Source of the DNA: CAWJAP01 sp963834365
Lineage (GTDB): Bacteria; Acidobacteriota; Vicinamibacteria; Vicinamibacterales; Vicinamibacteraceae
DNA length: 64,000 nt
Assembly: GCA_963834365.1 (NCBI GenBank)
Contig: CAWIBS010000041.1
Coordinates: 248,001-312,000 of the forward strand
Reading direction: 5' to 3'
In this document: piece by piece, positions 55,171 through 62,912 of the stretch
How positions within the stretch are numbered: position 1 is the first letter of the stretch
Layout: each line of letters opens with the position of its first letter
The notes under the pieces: generated by a model
Seen by the model: only the letters and a program-made list of their open reading frames with translations
Database searches by the model: none
Told to the model about the DNA's origin: nothing
Made by a program: the position numbers and the translations under genes

Positions 55171-55614
55171 ATGCACACGAGAAGGGTCCTGCCGACGGCG
55201 GCGCTGCTGGCCACACTGGCCACCGCCTCCTGGTCGCAGCCGCCAGCCACTCCCGCTCCGCCCCCACCACCGCAGATCGCGCCGATGGACGAATCACGGA
55301 GAATCCAGGCCGACGACATCGACAGGCATCTCGCCGAGGGCAAGGTGCTCCTGCTCGACGTGCGCGAGGCGAAGGAGCTCGAGGAGCTCGGGACGATCGA
55401 GGGCGCGGTCCACATCCCGCTGGGACAGCTCGAGAAGCGCATGGGCGAGCTCCCGAAGGACCGCCTGATCCTCACCGCTTGAAACGGCGGTGGACGAGCC
55501 GCGCGTGCCGCGGCCATGCTCGAGAAGAACGGCTACAACGCCCTCGGTTTCTGTGGATTGAAGGACTACAAAGGCAAGCGAGTCCATCCGAAGGCCGGAC
55601 CCCCGCAACCCTGA
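55171..55614 (+). CDS. Exported rhodanese with in-frame TGA at the catalytic position: candidate selenoprotein
   Basis: 147 residues if TGA 55480-55482 is read as selenocysteine (residue 104); otherwise it ends at residue 103. Signal peptide (VLPTAALLATLATASWSQ) then a Pro linker. Rhodanese strands: VLLLDVREAKELEELGTIEG and VHIPLGQLEKRMGELP. After KDRLILTA comes TGA, and the same frame continues NGGGRAARAAAMLEKNGYNA, LGFCGLKDYKGKR, a normal rhodanese ending. The active-site loop should be C-x4-R, here U-N-G-G-G-R, so the TGA replaces exactly the nucleophilic Cys. The second stop (TGA 55612) overlaps the ATG of the MBL gene. A TGC-to-TGA error or a true truncation remains possible. Confidence 0.72.
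55498..55514 (+). promoter_or_regulatory. Candidate bacterial SECIS hairpin downstream of the TGA
   Basis: A perfect 6-bp stem (GCCGCG 55498-55503 with CGCGGC 55509-55514) closes a 5-nt loop CGTGC. The loop starts 21 nt after the TGA and has G in its second position, which satisfies the usual bacterial SECIS spacing (roughly 16-37 nt) and loop rule. GC-rich DNA forms such stems by chance, so this is supportive only. Confidence 0.45.
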
Positions 55615-56381
55615 TGCAGACAACGGTCCTCTTCCTCGGCACCGGTGATGCCTTCTGCAGCGGCGGCCGACGGCAGACGGCCTTTCATCTCACCGTCAAT
55701 CCTCCGCCAGGCGTCGCGGACGCGCCCTTCAGGGCGCTCGTGGACTGCGGCGCCACCACGATGGCCGTCATGCGCCACCTGAACGTGGACGTTCCGGCGA
55801 TCGACGCGATTCTGCTGTCGCACCTGCACGGGGATCACTTCGGCGGCGTGCCGTTCGTGCTCATGGATGCCTGCTACAACCTGCCGCGGACCAAGCCGTT
55901 GACGGTGGCCGGTCCGGCGGGGACGCGGCTGCGCGTCTCCGACACCCTGGGCTGCCTGTTTCCAGGCGCCCCCTCCAAGGTCGAAGAGCGCGTCCAGGTG
56001 CACTATCCGGAGTATCGGGACCGCGAGCCGCTGCAGGTCGGGCCGCTGTCGGTACTGCCGATCCCCGTCATCCATCCGAGCGGCGCCGCATCCTACGGGC
56101 TCCGGATCACGGTCGGGCGCCAGGTGCTCGCGTTTTCGGGGGACACCGAGTGGACGCCGGCGCTCGCGGATCTGGCTCGCGACGCGGATCTGTTCATCTG
56201 CGAGTGTTACACCTTCGACAAGTCCGTGCCGTCCCACCTGCGCTACGCCGATCTGCGGCGTGAGCTGCCGGCCCTGGGCGCCCGACGCGTCATCCTCACT
56301 CACCCGGGACGGGACATGCTGTCCAGGCTGGCCGAGGTGGACGCAGAAGTCGCGGAGGACGGCCAGGAGATCGTTTTGTAA
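55614..56381 (+). CDS. MBL-fold metallohydrolase, RNase Z/phosphodiesterase-like
   Basis: 255 residues, start overlapping the rhodanese stop (TGATG). The MBL core is complete: VLFLGTGDAFCSGGRRQ, DAILLSHLHGDHFGG (HxHxDH), a later His in VIHPSGAASYG, Asp in AFSGDTEW and His in VILTHPGRDM. The GTGD start and the overall order resemble RNase Z/ArsA-type phosphodiesterases or generic MBL enzymes rather than ETHE1 sulfur dioxygenases. It has no signal peptide and is cytoplasmic. Coupling to an exported rhodanese is unexplained. Confidence 0.9.
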   Translation: MQTTVLFLGTGDAFCSGGRRQTAFHLTVNPPPGVADAPFRALVDCGATTMAVMRHLNVDVPAIDAILLSHLHGDHFGGVPFVLMDACYNLPRTKPLTVAGPAGTRLRVSDTLGCLFPGAPSKVEERVQVHYPEYRDREPLQVGPLSVLPIPVIHPSGAASYGLRITVGRQVLAFSGDTEWTPALADLARDADLFICECYTFDKSVPSHLRYADLRRELPALGARRVILTHPGRDMLSRLAEVDAEVAEDGQEIVL

Positions 56382-56399
56382 ACCCGGAGCTCAGTTGTG

Positions 56400-56489
56400 T
56401 TGACAACGGGCCCGCCAAGGTGGCGCCGGGCTTCAGCCCGGCCAACGCGGGCCCGGGCAGGCCTGAAGGCCTGCGCCACATCACCAACA
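56400..56489. repeat. Composite element E, copy 2
   Basis: Almost identical to 52278-52368: GTTGACAACGGGCCCGCC, GCCGGGCTTCAGCCCGGC, the AACGCGGGCCCGGG return arm, GCAGGCCTGAAGGCCTGC and GCCACATCACCAAC. It lies between convergent genes. Confidence 0.9.
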
Positions 56490-56509
56490 AAGGAACTCCG
56501 GCAGGCGCT

Positions 56510-57923
56510 TCACAGGGTCTTCAGGAATTCCAGCAGATCTTCCCGCTGCTCGCGCGTGAGCTCGCTCCCGTACAAGTGGCCGCCATTCCCGTTGCCGCGG
56601 ACGCGCGTGTCGAACTTCACGCCCTCGCGTTCGGCGTCGGGCCCGCGCCAGACGAAGCCGAGATCCTGCCAGTCGTAGACGTCTGTACGCCCGGTGGTAC
56701 TCGAGCGGACGCTCGTCCGGGAACAGCAGCGCCCGCAGCGTCGGCACCGATCCGTTGTGCAGGTACGGCGCCCGGATCCAGATCCCGTCGAGCGGCATGT
56801 TCGCGTAGCCGTTGGTCTTCCGGAAGTGGGTGAACTTCCAGGGATGGCCCTCGCCGATCGTGTTCATCTTCACCGCCAGCTCCGGCGTGAACGAACGGAG
56901 CCGTTCCGGATCCGTGCCGATCTCCGAGATGTCGGTGACCTGTCCCACCCGCGCACCTCCGGGGTCGTGGCACGAGGCGCATGCCGTGCGATAGACGGCG
57001 TGTCCGCGATCGGCGCGCGCCCGATCGATGCGACCGGCCGGGAACGGCGGCGCCGGAAGGTTCTCGATCCACTGCTCGATGCGCGCCAGCGACGCGAGGT
57101 CGAGCGAGTCCGGCGTCGCCCCGGCCCCGATCGCGGCGCTCTTGTTGCGTTCCTCGACGGCGTTGTTGTTCCCGTCCCAGTGCAGCCACATGCCCCGCCG
57201 CACCCGCTGGTTCCACAGCGACGGCAGATCCACGGTTCCGACGGCGTCATCCTTCAGCACGTCGAGCGAGAGCAGCACCTTGTACGGGTTGAAGGTGTCG
57301 ACGCGGCCGGGGCCCTGGGGCGGCCGCCGATCGAACCACGCGTTCTCGCGGGCGCGGTCGAGGATGCCCTGCTTCGTCCGGCTGACGACGGCGACATGGT
57401 AGAGGAGGCGATCGAACCAGGAGAATTCGGGAACTTCCCGGGAGATGGCGTCGAGGAGCGTGGACGCGTCGAAGCGCGGATCCTCGGCGCAGGCCGCGAG
57501 GAACCGGGCGTAGCCCTGCAGGTCCATCTGATGCGCCGGCATGCCCAGCACGATGCGGCGCGGTGCGCCGGGGGCCTCGCGATAGCTCCCGACGTGGCAC
57601 GTGGCGCAATTGAAGCCCACCAGCGCCACCTGTCCCCCGACGTGCGTCGCGCCGATGGGACGCTGCGCCTGCGAATTCTCGTACAGGAAGCCGAGGCGCT
57701 CGTAGCCGCGGCCGGGCCTCGACGGCAACTTGTCGGCGAACACCGTCGGCAGCACCCGCCAGATGGGATACGGCACGCCCACCCGCGCTTCGGTCCCGAC
57801 CGCCCCGTACTTGAAGTGCGCCAGGATGTCGTCCTGCGCGTCCACGCGCTGGTCGCGAACGGCCGTCGCCGCTGCCAGGCCCGCGGCGAGGAGGGCGGCG
57901 GCATGCCACACGGGCGATCTCAC
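56510..57923 (-). CDS. Exported di-haem c-type cytochrome (one frameshift)
   Basis: About 470 residues. Signal peptide (AAALLAAGLAAATAVRDQ). Two haem motifs: FNCATCHVG near residue 106 and TACASCHDPG near 325. Other blocks are GVPYPIWRVLPTVFADKLPS, GMWLHWDGNNNAVEERNKSA, GHPWKFTHFRKTNGYANMPL and APYLHNGSVPTLRALL (cytochrome-c-peroxidase-like). The frame breaks at 56691-56703 (CTGTACGCCC); GC at GGGCGCGT restores RARTDVYDWQDLGF and the C-terminus ends LLEFLKTL. It resembles the large di-haem proteins that oxidise small molecules in the periplasm. Confidence 0.88.
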
Positions 57924-58015
57924 GACAGCATCCTCACGACAGCATCCCCACGTCAGGGGTCCTCATGGCAGCGTCCTCTCGACGGCGTCATCCCGACAGC
58001 GTCTTCGTGACCGTC
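57924..58015. repeat. Degenerate tandem repeat of CACGACAGCATCC-type units
   Basis: Five to six imperfect units (TCACGACAGCATCC, CCACGTCAGGGGTCC, TCATGGCAGCGTCC, TCTCGACGGCGTCATCC and GACAGCGTC) fill the gap between two minus-strand genes. No hairpin tip of the TTCA type is present. Confidence 0.6.
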
Positions 58016-58026
58016 CTCCCCGCGGT

Positions 58027-59349
58027 TCAGCGGAACGCCGGAGGATCGAACACCGACATGATCTCGGTCACCATCGCCTCGCGCGACGGAAAGCGCGTCT
58101 CGTCGTAGCATCCCAGCGGATTCTCGACGACGTTGACGAGGCAGCGATTGCAGTAGGTGCACGGCTTGTCGGCGCGGTCCCGGCCGCTCGAGAAGGTTCG
58201 CGGCAGGTCGGGATTCGCGATCAGCGGCCGGGCCATGCTGACCGCGTCGCAGTCGCCCTCCGTGATTGCCTTCGTGATGACCGATGCGGTCTGGAACCCG
58301 CCAGTGCAGATGACGGGGACGCTGACGGCCGCCTTGATGCGGCGCGCATCCGGAAGGTTGAGGCCCTCGATCCGGTCGGGAGGGCCCGCCGCGCGGTTCC
58401 ACTGCCGGCGCACCAGCCGGCTGTTGTTGCGAAACAGGATGAAGTTGAGGAACGTGCGCTCCCCGCTCGAGATCAGCGTGTCGTAGCTCTTGGCGAGATC
58501 CTCGAGCGGCAGATCGACCCCGGCCGGGTTGCGCGGATGCGGGAAGAACGCGCCGCTCGACACGTGAATGGCGTCCACGCCCGCCTCGACGAGCCATCGG
58601 CAGACCTGGATCGAATCCTCGACGGTGTTGCCCGCCGATCCCCGGTGGAACAGCTCGACCGCGTCGGCGAACTCGGTGGCGCTGATCTTCATCTGCAGGT
58701 GGAAGTCGTCGCCGACACGCCGCCGGATCGCCTTGACGATCTCGACGACGAAGCGCGCCCGGTTCTCGAGCGAGCCTCCGTACTCGTCGGACCGATCGTT
58801 GATCGCCGAGCTGAGGAACTGCGTGATGAGATACCCGTTCGCGCCGTGCAGCTCGACGCCGTCGAGGCCCGCCTCGCGCGCACGGCGAGCGCCTTCGGCA
58901 AAGGCGGCGATGGTCGTCGCGATGTCGGCCGCGGTCATCCGCTCGCACTCGAACCCGTGCAGCGGATCCGATTTGGCGGTCGAGCTCAACCCCTTCGGAA
59001 ACTCGATCCCGTTGATGTCGCGCTGGCGGCCGGCATGACTGAGCTGCAGGATGAACCGGCAGTCGTGCGCGTGCACGGCGTCACCGACGGCCCGCCAGAA
59101 CGGGATGTGCCGGTCATCGTCGATCATCGCGTAGTTGGGGACGATGCGGCCGCGCAGCTGGACGGGCACGAACGACGAGACGATGGCGCCCACCCCGCCA
59201 CGCGCGAACCGCGTCTCCCAGTTGATCCGCGCCTGGTTGCCCGACCCGTCGTAGTTGTCGAACCGTCCCGACATGTTCGACCGGAACAACCGGTTCTTGA
59301 CGGTCAGATTGCGGAACACGAGGGGCTCGAAGATGGCCTCGAACGGCAT
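58027..59349 (-). CDS. NADH:flavin oxidoreductase, Old Yellow Enzyme family with Fe-S cluster motif
   Basis: 440 residues. I prefer ATG 59349 because AGGAG lies 8 bp upstream; an ATG six codons earlier is possible. The flavin barrel is clear: PLVFRNLTVKNRLFRSNMSG, FILQLSHAGRQ with the substrate His, GVELHGANGYLITQFLS, DEYGGSLENRARFV, and VICTGGFQTA. The C-terminal CTYCNRCLVNVVENPLGC gives three or four Cys for a 4Fe-4S cluster, as in 2,4-dienoyl-CoA reductase-type proteins, but the second flavin/NADH domain of those is missing. Probably reduces an activated alkene. Confidence 0.92.
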   Translation of the reverse strand: MPFEAIFEPLVFRNLTVKNRLFRSNMSGRFDNYDGSGNQARINWETRFARGGVGAIVSSFVPVQLRGRIVPNYAMIDDDRHIPFWRAVGDAVHAHDCRFILQLSHAGRQRDINGIEFPKGLSSTAKSDPLHGFECERMTAADIATTIAAFAEGARRAREAGLDGVELHGANGYLITQFLSSAINDRSDEYGGSLENRARFVVEIVKAIRRRVGDDFHLQMKISATEFADAVELFHRGSAGNTVEDSIQVCRWLVEAGVDAIHVSSGAFFPHPRNPAGVDLPLEDLAKSYDTLISSGERTFLNFILFRNNSRLVRRQWNRAAGPPDRIEGLNLPDARRIKAAVSVPVICTGGFQTASVITKAITEGDCDAVSMARPLIANPDLPRTFSSGRDRADKPCTYCNRCLVNVVENPLGCYDETRFPSREAMVTEIMSVFDPPAFR

Positions 59350-59399
59350 GGGTGTCTCCTGTGCCATTTCGATAAACGCACGGCAGCGGTCAGGACGAA

Positions 59400-59730
59400 C
59401 AGACGGCGTGGTCGGTCTGTCTTGGTCTTTGGTCGTTGGTCTTTGGTCTTTGGTCGGTCTTCGGTCGTCGGGCTACGGGCTACGGGCCCCATCGGCGGGG
59501 CTGAAGCCCCGCCCTACCGATCTTGCCGCGGCCTTACCGGTAGGCCGGACCTTTAGGTCCGGCGTGCATTGGGAGCTCACTTCAGTCTGCGGCTACGGGC
59601 TACGGACTACAGGGCTTGCGCGGAAGCGTGCTGGTTGGCCTGTAGCCAGCAGCCCGTAGCCTGTAGTCAGGACGATGTCGCTTGTCGCTGGTCACTGGTC
59701 GTTGGCTTCTGTCTTCGGCCCTGATCCCTG
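59400..59730. repeat. Heptamer arrays flanking composite hairpin element D, copy 2
   Basis: 59400-59490 has (TGGTCTT/TCGGTCT)-type words then GGGCTACGGGCTACGGGCC. 59492-59580 is the ~80-bp element with GGCGGGGCTGAAGCCCCGCC and GGCCGGACCTTTAGGTCCGG. 59580-59730 resumes arrays (GGCTACGGGCTACGGACTAC, CAGCCCGTAGCCTGTAGTC, GTCGCTGGTCACTGGTCGTTGG). This fills the 365-bp gap between two genes; I see no coding potential. Confidence 0.87.
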
Positions 59731-59732
59731 CT

Positions 59733-60929
59733 CTATTGCCCTCCCAGCGCCCGCTCGAACTCCTCGGGATGGCCGGCGCGTGGCTGTGCCTCGCGATAGT
59801 CCACGAGGCCGGCGCGGACCAGGCCTGCCAGCGACTCCTCGAGCGTGATCGAGCCGTGCTTGCGCGTGATCGTGATCTCCTGGTGGAGGTGCTGGAGCGC
59901 GTTCTTCCGGATGTGCTGACGCGCGCCGTACCCGACCATCAGCAGCTCCGCGGCCGGGACTCGCCCGCCGCCGGTCCTGGGCAGCAGCTGCTGCGTCATC
60001 ATCGCCGCCAGCCCCATCGACAGCTCCTGGCGGATGGTGTTCTGGCGCTCGAGCGGAAACGAATCGGCCACGCGGGACACGGTGGACGCCACGTCCGTCG
60101 TGTGGACGCTCGAGAGCACGAGGTGCCCGGTCTCGGCCGCCGACAGCGCAATCCGCATCGTCTCGGGATCCCGCATCTCGCCGACGACGATCACGTCGGG
60201 CGCCTGGCGCAGCGCTGCACGGAGCGCGGTCGGGAAATCGGGGGCGTCGATCCCGATCTCGACCTGCTCGACCAGGCTCTGCCGGTGCGCATGCTCGTAC
60301 TCCACGGGATCCTCGATGGTCACGACGTGGCGCGCCTCGCGTCGATTGATCTCGTCCACGATCGCGGCGAGCGTCGTCGACTTGCCCGAGCCGGTCGGAC
60401 CACCCACGAGCACCAGGCCCCGGGTCAGCCGCGACAACTGCTCGATGCCGGGCGGCAGGTTGAGGCTGGCGAGACGCGGGACCGTGGTCGGCAGCGCGCG
60501 AATCGCCGCGGCGGCGCGTCCGCGCTCGCGATGCAGGTTGATCCGGAAGCGGCCGACGCCGGCCATCCGGTACGACGCGTCGGTGATGCCCGTCTCCCGA
60601 TATTTCGCATCGGCGTGCGGGGGCAGCACCGCGCGGACGGCGCGCTCGATGCCAGGGCCGTCGAGGCGATCCTCATCGAGCGGGGTGACCCGGCCATCGA
60701 TGCGGATCGCGGCGGGCGCGCCCGCGACGAGCAGCAGGTCGCTGGCGTGACGCTCGGCCAGGAGGATCAGCCAGTCGCCCAGGCGTCCGGCGTCTGCCGC
60801 CCGGCGCTCGACGTCCGGTGGCCCCTCGTCGACGGCATCCGGCACGGGTTCGCTCGCCGCACCCGCTGCCGGTCGCCCGGTCTCATACAGATCGCGAATC
60901 AGCTCGTCGAAGTCGTCGGAAGCAGGCAT
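59733..60929 (-). CDS. pilT: PilT/PilU-type secretion/retraction ATPase
   Basis: 398 residues. An N-terminal extension (~1-45) precedes the PilT N-domain (LGDWLILLAERHASDLLLVA). The ATPase has Walker A LVGGPTGSGKSTTLAAIVDE, the Asp box VVTIEDPVEYEH, Walker B APDVIVVGEMRDPETM and the His box TGHLVLSSVHTTD. The AIRALP segment is retained, while the C-terminal PilT AIRNLIR helix is replaced by AGHPEEFERAL. It should power retraction of type IV pili or a related system. No other pilus genes are in the window. Confidence 0.9.
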   Translation of the reverse strand: MPASDDFDELIRDLYETGRPAAGAASEPVPDAVDEGPPDVERRAADAGRLGDWLILLAERHASDLLLVAGAPAAIRIDGRVTPLDEDRLDGPGIERAVRAVLPPHADAKYRETGITDASYRMAGVGRFRINLHRERGRAAAAIRALPTTVPRLASLNLPPGIEQLSRLTRGLVLVGGPTGSGKSTTLAAIVDEINRREARHVVTIEDPVEYEHAHRQSLVEQVEIGIDAPDFPTALRAALRQAPDVIVVGEMRDPETMRIALSAAETGHLVLSSVHTTDVASTVSRVADSFPLERQNTIRQELSMGLAAMMTQQLLPRTGGGRVPAAELLMVGYGARQHIRKNALQHLHQEITITRKHGSITLEESLAGLVRAGLVDYREAQPRAGHPEEFERALGGQ

Positions 60930-61211
60930 GCGCGTCGCCCGATCCTACTCGCACGACAGGTGTGACCGGTCCCGCCGATGGCAACTGTCGGGCCCGTCCT
61001 CGGATTGGGGACTGTCCCCGATTGGGTTTTCTGCCGAGACGGAGAAGTGCGATCGCGCTTCCTGCCCGCAGATCGCAAATTTCGGGCGCCCGGAGTTTCC
61101 GGCCCGTCGAAGTGTCGGGCGTCTGACCGAGAAGAACCACGGCAGTGAGTTTGCACTGTCAGCGCGGCGACACGGCGCAGGCTCCCGGCGCCGGTCGCGA
61201 GAACGCTGCTC
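60930..61211. other. 282-bp divergent intergenic region with GGGGAC-T-GTCCCC palindrome
   Basis: The region separates divergent pilT-like and signal peptidase genes. A palindrome at 61007-61019 (GGGGACTGTCCCC, flanked by GGATT and GATTGGG) stands out; otherwise no repeat or gene is visible. GGGGACTGTCCCC words are a common repeat tip in bacterial intergenic DNA. Confidence 0.5.
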
Positions 61212-61760
61212 ATGCACGAGACCACTCACATGCCGGCCGTGGGATTCAGCATCGCCCGTTTCGTGCAAAGTGCGGCGAGGTATGTATTTGCAACCACCGC
61301 CGGCGCGGCGCTGGTCATGGGATGCACGGTTCAGCTGGCGCGCGTGGAGGGCCATAGCATGGCACCCACCCTCGTCAATCAGGATCGCCTGGTGGTCGAT
61401 CGCCTGACCTACCGTATCGGAAAGCCGACACCCGGCGACATCGTCATGTTCCATGTGCCGGTCGATCCCGGTCGCCTGTTCGTCAAGCGGATCATCGCGG
61501 AAGCCGGCGACGAGGTGCGGATCCAGCACGGCGACGTGTTCGTCAACGGCCATAAGGTGGACGACCGCTTCATTCCGGACGACTTTCGTAGCCAGGAGGA
61601 CTGGGGCCCCTACCGTGTCCCGGCCGACTATTACCTCGTGCTGGGCGACCACCGGAACCGGAGCTCGGACAGCCGGCACTGGGGCCCTGTCCGCCGGGAC
61701 GCGATCATCGGGCGGGTCCACGCCAGATGGTGGCCCCTCAGCACGGCGGCGATGTTCTGA
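61212..61760 (+). CDS. lepB: Signal peptidase I
   Basis: 182 residues with one N-terminal membrane helix (YVFATTAGAALVMGCTVQLA). Catalytic Ser49 is in VEGHSMAPTL and Lys92 in FVKRIIAEAGDEV, matching boxes B and D. Box E is LVLGDHRNRSSDSRHWGPV. The protein is shorter than the E. coli enzyme and has only one TM helix, as in many Gram-positive-like or secondary LepB proteins. It cleaves signal peptides of exported proteins on the periplasmic side. Confidence 0.94.
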   Translation: MHETTHMPAVGFSIARFVQSAARYVFATTAGAALVMGCTVQLARVEGHSMAPTLVNQDRLVVDRLTYRIGKPTPGDIVMFHVPVDPGRLFVKRIIAEAGDEVRIQHGDVFVNGHKVDDRFIPDDFRSQEDWGPYRVPADYYLVLGDHRNRSSDSRHWGPVRRDAIIGRVHARWWPLSTAAMF

Positions 61761-61970
61761 TCGGTCGTCAGTCTTCGGTCTTCGGGTCGCTGGTCAGTTG
61801 GGCGTCGGACTACGGCGCTGCGGACTACGGTCTTGCAGAAGTCGCTCTTCGTTCTTCGGTCTTCGTTCTTCGGTCTGCTTTTCGGCGGGGCTGAAGCCCC
61901 GCCCTACCGATCTTGCCGCGGCCTCACCGGTAGGCCGGACCTTTAGGTCCGGCGGCATTGGGAGCTCACT
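61761..61970. repeat. Heptamer arrays plus composite hairpin element D, copy 3
   Basis: 61761-61882 has GTCTTCG-type and GGACTACGG-type heptamer words. 61883-61970 is the element D with GGCGGGGCTGAAGCCCCGCC, GATCTTGCCGCGGCCTCACC and GGCCGGACCTTTAGGTCCGG. It lies between convergent genes and differs from copy 2 by a few bases. Confidence 0.88.
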
Positions 61971-61985
61971 TCGGGCTGGCTGCGA

Positions 61986-62828
61986 TCATTCAGCGATCTC
62001 CGGCAGGGTCGAGTGGCGCATCTGGATCGGGGTCGCCTTGCGGCGCAGGCGGATGTTCAGCATCTCGACACCCACCGAGAAGGCCATCGCGAAGTAGATG
62101 TAGCCCTTGTCGATGTGCTGACCGAATCCCTCGGCCACCAGCATGACCCCGATGAGGATGAGGAACGCCAGGGCCAGCATCTTCATCGTCGGATGACGCG
62201 CCACGAAGTCGCTGATCGGTCCGGCGAAGACCAGCATCACCGAGGCGGCCGCGATCACGGCGACGATCATGATCGGCACGTGCGGCGTCATCCCGACGGC
62301 GGTAATCACCGAATCGAGCGAGAACACGATGTCCACGACCATGATCTGCGCGACCACCGCGGCCAGCGAGATCCGCCGGGCGCCGGCCGAGATCGTGTGG
62401 TCCTCGCCTTCGAGCTTGTCGTGAATCTCGAAGGTGGCCTTGCCGATGAGGAAGAGCCCGCCGCCGATGAGGATCAACGACTTGCCCGACAGGCTGCCGC
62501 CGAACAGCGAGATCAGCGGCGTGGTCAGGCGCATCACCCACGTGATGCTGAGCAACAGCAGGATGCGCGAGATGACGGCCATCCCGATGCCCAGCTGCCG
62601 CGCCCGCGACTGCTCGGGCTTCGGCAGCTTCCCGGCCAGAATCGCGATGAAAATGACGTTGTCGATGCCGAGGATGATCTCGAGCGCCGCGAGCGTGAGG
62701 AGCGAGATCAGGCTTGCCAGGCTCAGGAGCTCCGAGCTGCCGGCCACCGACTCGGCGAGCGCGTTCGGCGCCGCGATCGAGAGCACGAATGAAAGCGTGA
62801 GCGCGAAAGCGGGAAACGCGTAGGCCAC
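61986..62828 (-). CDS. TerC-family integral membrane protein
   Basis: About 280 residues from GTG 62828; a GTG further in (62747) would give a more typical TerC start, so the start is uncertain. The family core is LTLAALEIILGIDNVIFIAI with the conserved Glu-Asp-Asn metal site, MVVDIVFSLDSVITAVGMTP with the second acidic site, and a C-terminal VEMLNIRLRR. Seven or more TM helices. TerC/Alx proteins export manganese or assist secreted metalloproteins. The SulP gene starts divergently 84 bp upstream. Confidence 0.9.
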   Translation of the reverse strand: MAYAFPAFALTLSFVLSIAAPNALAESVAGSSELLSLASLISLLTLAALEIILGIDNVIFIAILAGKLPKPEQSRARQLGIGMAVISRILLLLSITWVMRLTTPLISLFGGSLSGKSLILIGGGLFLIGKATFEIHDKLEGEDHTISAGARRISLAAVVAQIMVVDIVFSLDSVITAVGMTPHVPIMIVAVIAAASVMLVFAGPISDFVARHPTMKMLALAFLILIGVMLVAEGFGQHIDKGYIYFAMAFSVGVEMLNIRLRRKATPIQMRHSTLPEIAE

Positions 62829-62912
62829 GAGTACCTCGGGCGCGCATTCTATCAGCCCGTCAGCCGCGGCCTGGCGAGGCAACGCGGCTCGGGCGTTACA
62901 CTTGTCACGCAC

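Noticed and set aside
55614..56381. ETHE1-type persulfide dioxygenase partner of the rhodanese
   Set aside because: The MBL protein has an RNase Z-like start and motif order, not that of ETHE1; the link to sulfur oxidation is unsupported.
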